Origin: Polyrhizophydium stewartii
Taxonomy: Eukaryota > Chytridiomycota > Chytridiomycetes > Rhizophydiales
Reading direction: 5' to 3'
Assembly (NCBI GenBank): GCA_027604665.1
Contig: JADGIZ010000351.1
Span: 1-15,269 of the forward strand
DNA length: 15,269 nt
A program made the position numbers and the translations under genes. Below, piece after piece: positions 1-9,600 of this stretch. The first letter of the stretch is position 1; each line of letters starts with the position of its first letter. The notes below the pieces were generated by a model. It did not search any database, was not told where the DNA came from, and saw nothing but the letters and a program-made list of their open reading frames with translations.

Positions 1-517
1 GACCTCCTCCACCCCCTGTTGCCCCGCGTGCCGTCTGCTGCTCTGGCGTGCATGCGCCGCCGCCACCTGGCGCCGCCCCTGCGCCTGCGGCCCGCGCAGC
101 CTGCCTCGCGCTCCTGCCCTGCACCCAACCCTGCTCTGCGCCGCGCGGCTGTGCGCTGCCCGCCGCACGCCGTCGCCGCGGTATTCTGGCCGAGCGAGCT
201 GCCGCCGCCGCGAGATTCCTTCCCGATTGCGCGCCGCCGCCCCCCCCCCCACCGGCCGCTGGCAGCTGGCCGCTGGCCACTGGCTGCTCTCCGCTAGCCG
301 CTTGGCTGCTGGCCGCTTGGCTGCTGGCCGCCGGTTGGGGCAGCACACGCCGCCTCGGCGCATCGAGGCCTCTGCCTGCTGGCGCATCACGCCCTCTTGC
401 CGCACACGGCAGCTCTTGCCGCCGCCGCTGAATGCACCGCCCTCCCCGTCCGACCGCTGACCGAGCCCGCTGCCCGACGGCCCCTGCCGTAACCCCCGAA
501 ACGCCCGCGCTGTGCAG
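1..517 (+). other. Probable 3' part of an intron of the GMPPA-like gene
   Basis: No frame here resembles the N-terminal half of a GMPPA protein; all frames give Pro/Ala/Arg-rich low-complexity translations. Homology to GMPPA begins abruptly at about 518, directly after a TGTGCAG acceptor (AG at 516-517). A CTGAC element at 457-461 matches the putative branch-site element seen in most other introns of this window. The ATG at 432 opens a frame running into the gene, but its first 28 codons have no family resemblance and lie between this element and the acceptor, so it is not taken as the start. The true first exon(s), carrying the nucleotide-binding GxGxR region, should lie before position 1. 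This is inference; an assembly gap could also explain the missing N terminus. Confidence 0.6.
298..332. repeat. Short tandem repeat, 15-bp unit
   Basis: The unit CCGCTTGGCTGCTGG occurs twice exactly in tandem (298-312 and 313-327), with a partial third copy after it. It sits in a wider GCTGGC-rich stretch (about 256-332) inside the probable intron. It looks like ordinary low-complexity sequence; no function is visible. Confidence 0.8.
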
Positions 518-1661
518 ATATCTGCGCGAGTACCAGTCGCTCGGCACCGGTGGCGGCGTCTACCACTTCCGCGATGAGATCCTGCGCGGCGCACCCAACG
601 CCTTCTTTGTGCTCAACGGTGACATCGCCTCCTCCTTCCCACTCAACGAGATGCTGCTCGCCCACCGCAACAAAAAGGCCCTCGCCACCGTCATGGGCAT
701 CCGCGTCGACAAGTCCAAGGCCCACCGCTACGGATGCATCGTCGCCGACGCGGACTCGCGCGTCATCCACTTTGTCGAGAAGCCCCAGTCCTTCATCTCG
801 GACCTCATCTCGTGCGGCGTCTACCTGCTGTCGTCGGACGTCTTTGGCTACTTCCAAAAGGCCATCCAGGTCCGCCGCGACACAGAGGCCGAGCTCGGAC
901 TGCAGTCCGACCAGCTCGCCAACATGTCCATCTACTCGTCCAACGCCGTGCTCAACTCGCGCAGCGAGGAGCGCCTCCAGCTCGAGCAGGACGTGCTGCG
1001 CGTCCTGGCCACCGAAAAGGTCCTCTTTGCCTTTGAAGCCTCGTCTCACAAGGACTTTTGGATGGCCGTCAAGCACGGCTCCTCGGCCATCCCGGCCAAC
1101 CGCAAGTACCTGCAGTACTTTATGCAGGCCCAGCCGCGCCGCCTGTCGGAGCCCGTGCTGCTCTCGCCCGGAAAGCGGCTCTCGTTCGCCAACAGCCCCG
1201 CCGTCACGACGCCCTCGGTCATGTCGCCCGCCGCCATGTCGCCCTCGACGCGCGATCACCCCGAGCTGATTGCCCCCGTCTACATCCACCCGAGCGCCAT
1301 CATCCACCCGAGCGCCAAGATTGGGCCCAACGTTTCCATCGGCCCGCGCGCGCTCATTGGCCGCGGCGTGCGCATCCGCGACTCGCTCATCCTGGACGCC
1401 GTCGAGATCAAGAACGACGCCTGCGTGCTCAATGCCATTGTCGGCTGGGACTCCAAGATTGGCGCCTGGGCCCGCATCGAGGGCTCGGCCGACCAAGACG
1501 AGGGCGCCCAGGACGCCGCCACCTCCAAGGGATTCAAGATCCCGACGGCCGCCATCCTCGGCAAGAACGTCACCGTCTCGGACGAGGTTATTGTGCGCGA
1601 CTGCATTGTGCTGCCCCACAAGGAGCTCAAGAGCTCGTTCCAGCGCGAGATCCTTATGTGA
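518..1661 (+). CDS. GMPPA: Mannose-1-phosphate guanylyltransferase alpha subunit (GMPPA-like), 3' part
   Basis: This exon encodes the C-terminal 380 residues of a GMPPA-type protein, the regulatory partner of the GDP-mannose-forming GMPPB in the cytosol; GDP-mannose feeds N-glycans, O-mannose and GPI anchors. Seen in the translation: YLREYQSLGTGGG and the FFVLNGDI segment of the nucleotidyltransferase fold, YGCIV, HFVEKP and the ISCGVYL strand. These are followed by a left-handed beta-helix domain (VYIHPSAIIHPSAKIGPNVSIG, then CVLNAIVGW) and the family's C-terminal SIVLPHKEL-like end, here CIVLPHKELKSSF. A segment after ARIEGS aligns with the C-loop by which animal GMPPA contacts GMPPB (established knowledge). 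The linker between domains carries several Ser-Pro pairs. The stop is TGA at 1659-1661. The gene is 5'-truncated by the window and starts here after an acceptor; the exon-initial A completes a split codon. GMPPB is less likely, because the C-terminal signature is alpha-type. Confidence 0.9.
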
Positions 1662-2793
1662 TGCGTGCTCATGATTCCATGTGCCCCCCCCTCTCTCTCT
1701 CTCCCTTGCCGAGCCCTCTGCACATGTCGCCCCCACCCACACCCCCCGGCAGCTGCGAGTGTTGTTGTTTGGTCATACACCAGGCTGCGCGCCAGAGGGA
1801 CTGAAGATGGATGTTTTTCCAGTTGGTTTGCTGCCATGCAGCGGGATCGACTGCACACTCTGCAAGCATTTATGTCTCAGGCAGGGTGGAACCACCGTGC
1901 GCCCTCGTCGTCCGGGTTGCGCCAACATCGGATCGACTCGGCTTGACAGACAGGTCCTCGATGCCGACGACAAAATCTTAGCTGTCGTCGATCCACCGGC
2001 GCCAGAGCACGTCGAGGCGGCTGGTCGGCACAGACGCCGCGGGCGTACTCGCGAGCACCGACGGCGCGAGTGTGATTCCGGGCGGCGATGCAGCCGACGT
2101 GGTCTGCCGGCGATGCCAACACAGGTTGTGAGCGGCGAGCAACGAGGACGGGTCGTGCACTTGCTCATGCGTGCGCCAACACGCACCTGGCTGCGTGCCG
2201 CGCCGGCCGCGCTTGCTGGGGATGCGAACACGCCTCGAGTTGCTGCCCGTGGTGCGGTGCCGGCTGCTGCTGCTGCTGCTACGCCTGCTGCTGCTGCCGA
2301 CGCTCCTGCTGCCGCCGACCGAGCTGCGGCATGGACGTGGATACGGGCTGCGGCTGATGCTCTCGCGAGTCCGTGCATCCTTGCGACTGCCGATGCGGCG
2401 GGGAGTATGGAGGCGGCATGCGTCAGACGGTGTCCTGCAGGGAGTGCCCGTGCAGGCGCATGCCGTGTGCTTGTGGGCAGCTGGCGCGGCGGTGCCAAGC
2501 CCGCTGCGACCGAGGCCGCTCACCGCCGGGTGATCTTGGCGCAAACTGCGAAAGGTGTCGTTCCGTCAATTCCAACCCGTCAGCCCCGGTGGCAAGACAA
2601 GATGGCACGCCGTACTTGCGCCGTCGACAACACTCTCAAGCATGATGCGCTGCTGCTGCTGTGCACTCCTTTGCCTCGGCAAGGAGACCACGGGTGCGAA
2701 TCAGTACTATTCACAGTTCTTGGAGTGAGTTTCGGTGTGTTGTTCGGGCGCTTGAGGCCGATTGATCGAGGCGATTTGAATTTTGTCGACAAA
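1662..2793. other. Region without a confident gene
   Basis: A CT-rich simple tract lies at about 1683-1703, just after the GMPPA stop, and a GCTGCTGCT-rich tract at about 2266-2315. Several frames are open for long stretches because stops are rare in such GC-rich DNA. The longest (1681-3066, +) has no recognisable domain and mixed codon use. One frame (2088-2645, +) is rich in cysteine but carries an in-frame TGA at 2355-2357. No rRNA, tRNA or mobile element is evident. The stretch probably holds the GMPPA 3' UTR, intergenic DNA and possibly the 5' flank of the candidate at 2794. Confidence 0.5.
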
Positions 2794-3339
2794 ATGATCT
2801 CGCGGCAGTTCGTCTCGGCTGCCGCCCGGCGGTGCTCGGCAGCGGCCACGGCAGCGACGGCCGGCGCCCGCAGCTCGGCGCGCGCAGCGGCGCATGCAGC
2901 GCAGGCGCCGTGCGCATCGTCTCCGGCGGCGTCAGGCGCAGCGGGCCGCGCCTCTGCGGCAGCCTTTACGACGTCGTCGGCGGCGGCTTCGTCGACTTCG
3001 TCGTCGTCGGTGAGTCGCGAGCACCGGCATGTCCCGTCGACGCGGGATCGAGCGGCGCCTGGCTGACCGACCGACCCCCTCGCGCACCGTGCCTGCAACC
3101 GCTGCGATCCGCTTGCACCGCTGTCTCTGCCACATTAACCACCACCACCGCTGTCGCCGATGGCTGTGGCTGCGAAATCCCCCACATCCTATGGCGTCCT
3201 CGTCAAGGCCGCCGTCCCCATTGCTGCGCACTCGCGCGCCGAGGCAGCGAATATCCCTGCGATCCTCGCTGACGCGATAAGGTCGCGGGCGATCCTTGTC
3301 GAGCTGTCGTCGGTCATGACCCTCGACGATGACAATTGA
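2794..3339 (+). CDS. Possible small spliced gene of unknown function
   Basis: Not recognised, and weakly supported. An ATG at 2794 in a favourable context (ACAAAATGA) opens 72 codons: an Arg/Ala/Ser-rich start (MISRQFVSAAARRC) that looks like a mitochondrial presequence, then Ser/Ala low complexity. It meets a GTGAGT donor at 3010 in phase 0, with a CTGAC element at 3063-3067. Downstream, a frame ending in TGA at 3337-3339 reads NIPAILADAIRSRAILVEL followed by SSVMTLDDDN. It joins in frame with an acceptor after AAG at about 3203. A different model uses the frame around 2832-3009, which has very high third-position C, with an acceptor after GCAG at 3247; that also joins in frame. An AATAAA at 3445 lies 106 bases after the stop. 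The two models give different proteins, and either or both may be wrong. Confidence 0.22.
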
Positions 3340-3444
3340 GGCGCCCCGTCGCGCGGCGGAGTAACTCTACAGAGCCCGCTCCCAGCTTGAGGGGAGGGGC
3401 GTGGTCGAACCCTTCATCCATGCGTGTTGGGAGTGGGGGGGGGC

Positions 3445-3450
3445 AATAAA
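3445..3450 (+). terminator. Canonical polyadenylation signal AATAAA
   Basis: AATAAA occurs just after a run of G. It is the only exact plus-strand AATAAA I noticed, which stands out in DNA this GC-rich. It would suit the candidate gene ending at 3339, but it could be chance. Confidence 0.3.
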
Positions 3451-4137
3451 TGAGACGGAGCAGATGCATTGCCCGTTCTTGTGTTGCTTGCGGCTGCGCG
3501 TGCGCATGGCTCGCCTCGGGCCTGGCGATGCCGACGCCATTGTGCGAGGTTGCGGGTTGACGGAGTCTGTGTCTGCAGCCGCGTTGGCCCGAGCTTGGCC
3601 CGTTCTTGCGAGCGCGCGTCATGAGGGTGCTGGCCCGCGCGGCCGGTTGTTGATGCCGCCGCGCTGTGCTGCGGGGAGTACAAAAGGGATGTGCATGCAC
3701 GCTCTGACAGCGGCCGCTCCCCTCGCGCCGGCTGATCCACTGCTCGCATCTTGACGGCCGCTCGACCGTGTGTCTGTGTGGGAACGAGTCTTGTCGCGAC
3801 CAAACATCGAGCCGTCTCGCCCTCGCTGCCGACACTGCGTTCTGAGCTTGCCTGCTTGCCGGAAAAGCCGTACACGCACATACACACGCACACACGCCCT
3901 TGATTGCACTTGCGTCCGCCCGCCCGTCCGCATCCACCGCCTCTCCGCGTCTCGCGCTTCCGGTGTCGCCGCCCACGAACTCGCTTCCGCGATTCATCTG
4001 GATCTGGCGTGCGAACTCAACGCAGACAAGAGCGTGATCCAACCGCCGTCGGCTGACCATCGGCCGCGAGCACCACGCACCGGAGCAAACAACCACAGGC
4101 ACCTCATCCTTGGCCCCCACTCCCTCTTCGCGCCGTC
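3451..4137. other. Intergenic region upstream of the metallopeptidase
   Basis: No convincing gene on either strand. Open frames at 3401-3754 (+) and 3314-4120 (-) give Arg/Ala/Cys/His-rich translations with no family resemblance. A CA-rich simple stretch lies at about 3874-3897. The 3' part should hold the promoter and 5' UTR of the peptidase gene starting at 4138, but I see no TATA-like box in it. Confidence 0.5.
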
Positions 4138-6373
4138 ATGACTCCCACCCACGGGCAGAGGCACTCGAAGCCGCGGACGCACAAGCGGCTGTCGGCGTGC
4201 ATGTCGCTTGCTGCGCTCGCCGCCGCGTCGTGGGCCGCCGCTGTTGTCGCTGCCGCTCCGGTCGCACACACAGCACACGGCATCGGCATCGGCTTTGCGA
4301 CACGTCCTGCGCTCGCCGCTGCCCCTCCTGCGGATCCGGCCGCCGCTGCCGCCGCCGCCGCTGCCGCCGCCGCCGCTGCCGCCGCTGTCGATGCGTCAGC
4401 CCGCCGAGCGCGCACCGCGATTGTTGGCGGTGCATCATCAGCGCGCGACGAGACGGCGGCGTCAGACACGGCATCTCCGCCGCCGCCGCCGCCGCCGCCA
4501 CCCCTGCACGCGCAGCCGCAGCGGCACCAGCAGTCGCAGGCAGACTCGCCGCAGCCGCCGCGCGCGCCGTCGCTGCGGCGGCAGCCGCGGGGTCCCCATG
4601 CCAGTGCGCATCGCGCCGCCGCGTCCGTCTCGGAGCTTGACGCCCCGGATCCGCTTCATCTCTTGCCGGCCGCTTCGCCGCTCGACGATGCATTGCAACC
4701 GCTTGCGCTGGACGATACCCCGCCGCAACCGCCGCAGCAGCCCCCGCCGCCTCAACAGCAGCAGGACGATCAGCGGCGCGACCATGCAACGGCGTCCCCG
4801 TCCGGCGTGCGAGCCTCCATGCCGGACATCAGTGGTATCGACCACCCCGAAGTCGCCAAAGCCAAGCCCGCCGCATCCACTCTACCAACGTCCTTCTTTG
4901 CACAGCACTATATTGTCGACGTTGACTCGCTTGGAAAGCCGGACACGCCGCCAACGTACAAGCGCTTCGCGAGCTCGGGGCTGGGATCGATGCTCAATGG
5001 CTCGACGGCAGACGCGACGGGGTCTGGCCACGGCCGCATCGTCATGCCGCACCCGGTCGGCCCGCTCGTGACGCGGCGCGACGCCCGCGCGGCTGATGTG
5101 ACTATTACTGTCAAGACGGCAAGCTTTGTTATTACGCTGGTGTGCACGCCGCCATACGGCGAGCCTGCATCCTCGTCGTCGTCGTCGTCATCGGGAAGCC
5201 CGACATGCGACAAGGCCGCAAACAGCCTCAAACGCGCTGCGATGCGGCTCGAGCGCTCGCTGTACCTCCCGACGCCCATCACCGTCTCAACGACATTCCG
5301 CTCATTCTGCGGATCGACGGACCAGGCGTATCTTGGTCGTGCGTGCCCGACCGACGACACGACGCTCGGATACGCCGCGCCGGCTGGGTGGCACGTCTTC
5401 ACGCGCCAAGCGGCTGCAACGTTTGGCCTCGACCCGGCGTTCTCGTACCCGTCTTCGCTTGCCAAGCAGTACGTGCCAAACGACCCTGTTATTGCTGCGA
5501 TTGCTGTTGATGTCTCGGCTGCGTTCAACTCGGACGTCAACTGGTGGTTTGCGAGCGATGCGGATGACGTTGGGCGGCCGGATAGCGGCGCTTGGGCAAG
5601 GTTCCAGACTGTCATGGGCGGGTTCTATGGGTCTGGCGGCGCGTCGTACGATTTCGAGCAGAGTGAGTCTCTGTGTGTGCGCGCCAGACAAGGCGTCGCC
5701 TGACACACGGCGTATCGTGTCCCCAAAACTAGTCGCCATGCATGAGATCTGCCACGGCCTCGGCTTCATCTCCTCGTGGTTCACGTGGATCGACGACTCG
5801 ACGTTCCTGCCGTCGTTCCTCGACCGCGACTCAGCGGGCAACGTCCTTGGCCTCGCGCCGGCGTACATTTACTCGCGCTGGATGAGCGACGCCATCAACA
5901 CCGTGTGGCTCAAGACATATGCCGACGTCATTTCCGCTTCAGTGGTGGATGCATTGGCTGTTGGCGGGCAGTCCGGGTGGCTCAGCGTCTTCCAGGCCTC
6001 GACGGGCGGCCGCGTTGCCCGTGCGCTCGGCGGCAGCGACGGCCTCTTCCAGACCCCGCGCGCAATCGTGTCCTGGTACCCAGACGTCGAGCGCAACCCG
6101 GTCGCCACGTCGGCCGCCGCCTCGTCGTCGCGGCCTTACAACGCATCCATCACGTTCAAGTTTGCCGTCATTTACACCCCGCAGACGTATGCTGCTGGCA
6201 GCACGCTGTCCCACCTCGACTCGGCCTTTTACGCCAGGACAAGCGATCTCGTCATGCGGCCGTCGGGCACCAGCGGCGCCGGTGTCGATGCCATGCTCAC
6301 CTCGAATCCAAAGGGGTGTCTTGGCGAGGCCATGCTGGGCGTGTTCCGCTCCATGGGATACGTGACGCTGTGA
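4138..6373 (+). CDS. Secreted zinc metallopeptidase with HEICHGLGF motif, two exons
   Basis: Exons 4138-5662 and 5733-6373 join in frame (phase 1; GTGAGT donor, CTAG acceptor, 70-base intron) to give 721 residues. Residues 1-17 are basic and about 18-45 hydrophobic (SLAALAAASWAAAVVAAAPV), a signal peptide; the ATG at 4201 (M22) would give a more classical signal but has a poorer context. Residues about 50-240 are low complexity: 16 Ala, 8 Pro, Gln/Pro runs. The folded part starts near RIVMPHPVGP and includes DVTITVKTASFVITLV, a Ser run, paired-cysteine segments (SFCGS, GRACP), FNSDVNWWF and DFEQIAMHEICHGLGFISSW. The zinc site is H512-E513-x-x-H516. The C terminus, CLGEAMLGVFRSMGY, resembles those of uncharacterised fungal and protist peptidases with HELxHGLGF-type motifs. 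It probably acts outside the cell or in the secretory pathway. It is not leishmanolysin in the strict sense; substrate unknown. Confidence 0.85.
4339..4386 (+). repeat. Polyalanine-coding tandem repeat
   Basis: Sixteen consecutive Ala codons (residues 68-83 of the peptidase) are built from a 15-bp unit, GCCGCCGCTGCCGCC, present three times exactly plus one GCT. Because the unit is a multiple of three, length changes would keep the frame. It lies in the disordered segment between the signal peptide and the peptidase domain. Confidence 0.9.
5663..5732 (+). other. Intron of the metallopeptidase gene
   Basis: GTGAGT donor, GCCTGACAC branch-like element at about 5699 and CTAG acceptor; 70 bases, phase 1. 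Removal joins DFEQ to IAMHEICHG. If retained, translation stops at the TGA at 5701-5703, before the zinc motif. The in-frame join across a conserved family block is strong support. Confidence 0.88.
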
Positions 6374-6641
6374 TGTCTGTGCGAGCCGCGGGCAACGCCT
6401 TGGCCGATCGAGATCTGGCTCGCTGGTTCTCAGACAAGGACATTTAGACACACAGAGATACACACACGCCTTTCTTGCACGCTCCTCCTCTCCTTCCACC
6501 TTGTTCACTTGGTGCACCGCAAATGCGGGTTCTTCCTTCTCCTTGCACAATATAAAACGCTCTCTCTTGCTTCGCTGCTGTCGTGCGTTGGTGTCTCCGC
6601 GGGGGGGGGGTGATCGCGGGGTTTGCCTGACATCGGCCAAA
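6374..6641. other. Intergenic region between metallopeptidase and AIFM3-like gene
   Basis: This spacer of about 270 bases holds a CACA-rich stretch near 6450-6470 (probably the peptidase 3' UTR), a CT-rich stretch, a TATA-like box at 6551 and a run of ten G at 6601-6610. The lower GC than its surroundings and the TATA-like box suggest a promoter for the gene starting at 6642. Confidence 0.5.
6551..6557 (+). promoter_or_regulatory. TATA-like box upstream of AIFM3-like gene
   Basis: TATAAAA lies 91 bases upstream of the ATG at 6642 and is followed by a CT-rich stretch. It is conspicuous in such GC-rich DNA. If used, transcription would start near 6580, leaving a 5' UTR of about 60 bases. It has no other experimental or comparative support. 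Confidence 0.4.
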
Positions 6642-9600
6642 ATGAGCGAGTTCGAAGTCGCGCACGTCAACGACCTCAAGGATGGCGAGATGTGCGTGTC
6701 GCGCGGCGAGACGGGCCGCGGCGCTGGGTCATCTCGCTGTCTGCTCACGCCCGTGCACACCCGCCCGCCGCTGCGACGCATGCCGCGGCCGCCGCTCGCA
6801 GGAAGGAGGTGGCTGTCGGCGGCCTGGGCAAGGCGCTGCTGTCCAAGATCGACGGAGAGTGTGCGTGCGCCGGCCGTGCCTGCCTCGCCCGCCCGCGCCG
6901 CATCGCCCCGCGTCTGACAGGCTCCCCGTTGCCGCCGTGCATCACCCACCCCCGTGCGCCGCGACCGCCGGGCCTGCGGCCTGTGTCTGGCCCGCCGCCG
7001 CGCACCGCCTCGTCGCCGTCTCGTCGCTGCCGCCGCGGCCGCCGCCTCGACCCCCGCCAGTCTTTGCGACCTCGCATCTGTGCCCCCACTACAAGGCGCC
7101 GCTGTCCAAGGGCACGCTGTCCAGCGACGGCCGCATCATGTGCCCGTGGCACGGCGCCTGCTTCCGCGCCCAGACGGGCGACATCGAGGACGCGCCGTCG
7201 GTCGACGGCCTCGCGAGCTTCAAGGTGCGCGGCTGCCGGCCCGGGCAGCAGCCGCCTCCCGGCTACAGCCGCCTCCCGTCGGCGACGGTGATTCGCCGCG
7301 TCCGCTGGCGTCACCCTTGCTCACGCCAGCTCCGCCCCCTCCCCCCGCCACCTGCCGCCGCTGCTGTCGCCCACGCCCGCCGTTGCATGGCGCACAGGTC
7401 ACCGTCCGCGGCGACAAGGTGTTCATCAAGGCCAACCCCGATGGTGCGTGTGTCTGCAGCTCTCGCGGCTCCAAACGCCGCCTGCGAATCGAGATCGGCG
7501 CCCGGCTGACTCTGCTTGCGGCGGTGGCGACTCCCAATCGGCGCGATGATCATCCGCCATCTGCCCCCCCCCCCTCACCGCACAGAGATCAAGGCCGGCC
7601 GCAAGGTGCCGATTGTGCGCAAGTTCAAGTGCACGCCCAAGCGCGCTGTCATTGTCGGCGGCGGCGCCGGCGGTCTCGTTGCGGCCGAGACGCTGCGCAA
7701 GGTGCGATGCGAGCTGCGCGAGCTGCATGTCCTGCCGCCATCTGCGGCTGACTGGCTCTCCTTCGCTGGCTCGGTGCTGACGATGACCATCAGGAGGGCT
7801 TTGACGGCGAGATCCTGCTGTTGTCGCGCGAGCCCTACCTGCCCGTCGACCGGTGCGTGTTGCCCTTGCCTCATAACTCGTGAGCGAGACGCTGGTTTCT
7901 GACGTCGCCCTGCCAGTCCCAAGCTCAGCAAGGCCCTCAACATCGACGCCACCAAGATCGCCCTGCGCGACGCCGAGCACTTCAAGAACATGAACATCAA
8001 CGTGCGCCTGGCGACCATTGTCAAGGCCGTCGACACCAAGGCCAAGACGGTGACGCTTGAGTCGGGCGAGAGTGTCACGTACAACCATCTCGTACTTGCC
8101 ACAGGCGGCGATGTGCGTTTTTTGAACCGTCGCTCGTTTTGGGCGGAAGGGTTTATGTATGATCTGAGTGTCGTGCTGAATTGAGACGCTGGATCCGATC
8201 TTGTGATGGATAGCCCCGCGTGCTGCCCATCAACGGCAAAGACCTCGGCAACATCTTTGTGATCCGCGACGTCAAGGATGCCAATGCCATTGGCGAGGGT
8301 GAGTCTGAGATCTGCGTCTGGTCCCTGCGGCATGCCCACACACACACCATGGCTGACGTGCGGCGTGTGTGTGTGCTTGCTACTTGCAGCCCTGCCGTCG
8401 AACGCCACCACCAAGCGCAACGTGGTCATTGTCGGCTCAAGCTTCATTGGCATGGAGGCCGCCTCGATCCTGGTCAAGCAGGCCAACGTCACCGTCATTG
8501 GCATGGAGAAGGTGCCCTTTGAGCGCGTGCTCGGCAACAAGGTCGGCGATGCCCTCATGAAGCTCAACATTGCCAACGGCGTCAAGTTTGAGCTCGAGGC
8601 GCTCGTGGACCACTATCTGCCGTCGGGTGAGTCCCGATGTCGCATACCTGGATCATGTTGCCAAAGTGCGAATGCGGATCGGCATGCCATGTGCTGACTC
8701 TGGCTTGTGGCGGCGTCGACAGCCAGCAACCCCAAGCAGGTGGGCTTTGTTGTCCTCAAGAGCGGCAAGAAGATCCCTGCCGATGTCGTCATTCTCGGCG
8801 CGGGCGTGTTCCCGCAGACGACGTACCTCAAGGACAGCGGCATCACGCTCGACCGCGACGGCGGCATCACGGTCACGGCCGGCATGCAGGTGCCGGGCGC
8901 CGAGGACGTCTATGCCGTCGGTGCGTGGCACTGTTCTCCAGAGCATTGTCGATGGCGGTGGCGGAGGTGGCAATGGATTGGGCTGAGCTGACACGGACGG
9001 CGCCGACCCTCGAACCATGCAGGCGACATTGCCAGGTACCCGTACCACCTGACGGGCGAGTCGGTGCGCGTCGAGCACTGGAACGTGGCTCAGAACCAAG
9101 GCCGCGTTGCAGCGCTCAACATTGTGGCCAAGGAGCACGGCAAGGCCGAGACTGCGTCGGTCGAGTTCAAGCAGGTGCCGTACTTTTGGACGGTGCAGTT
9201 TGGCAAGTCTGTGCGCTATGCGGGCCACGCGACGTCGTTCGACAGCGTTGTGATCCAGGGCAGCCTGGACCATGCGTCGGAAGCTGGGCTCAGCTTTGCT
9301 GCGTTTTACTTCCGCAAGGGCGTCATGGTTGCCGTGTGCAGCGTTGCCAAGGACCCGGTCGTCTCGCACGTGAGCGAGCTCATGCGGCTTGGAAAGGCGC
9401 CGACCGAGGCGCAGATCCACGGCCTTGATGTGCTCAAGCTCCCGCTCAAGTGTGAGTCGAGGTGATTTGGCACCATTGTGTTGGGTGCTGGACGGGGGTT
9501 GGGTTGGGTTGAGGCTCTCGTTTGCCGCCTTTTGGACGATGCGCGAGTGGTGGGGAGTGATCAGATTCCGGAGAGGAGGGCATGGCGGCTGACCGCTTGC

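Noticed and set aside
432..517. ATG at 432 as the start of the GMPPA-like protein
   Set aside because: The first 28 codons do not resemble any GMPPA, the catalytic-fold N terminus would be missing, and an acceptor with an upstream CTGAC lies exactly where homology begins.
387..1742. 451-codon open frame on the minus strand opposite GMPPA
   Set aside because: It is antisense to a gene with clear family identity; its Gly/Val/Asp/Arg-rich translation is what G/C third-position bias produces on the opposite strand.
2373..2480. Thrombospondin type 1 repeat
   Set aside because: The CGGEYGGGMRQTVSC stretch is suggestive, but the Trp residues are absent, the cysteine spacing is irregular and the frame is broken by a stop, so it is kept only as an observation.
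1681..3066. 461-codon plus-strand open frame
   Set aside because: It begins in the GMPPA 3' flank, passes through simple repeats and shows no domain. Only its last part (from 2794) overlaps a candidate gene.
3314..4120. 268-codon minus-strand open frame
   Set aside because: Translation is Arg/Ala/Cys/His-rich with no family resemblance, no visible splice structure and mixed codon use.
5939..6949. 336-codon minus-strand open frame
   Set aside because: It overlaps antisense the peptidase exon 2 and the first AIFM3 exons, both well supported; no recognisable domain.
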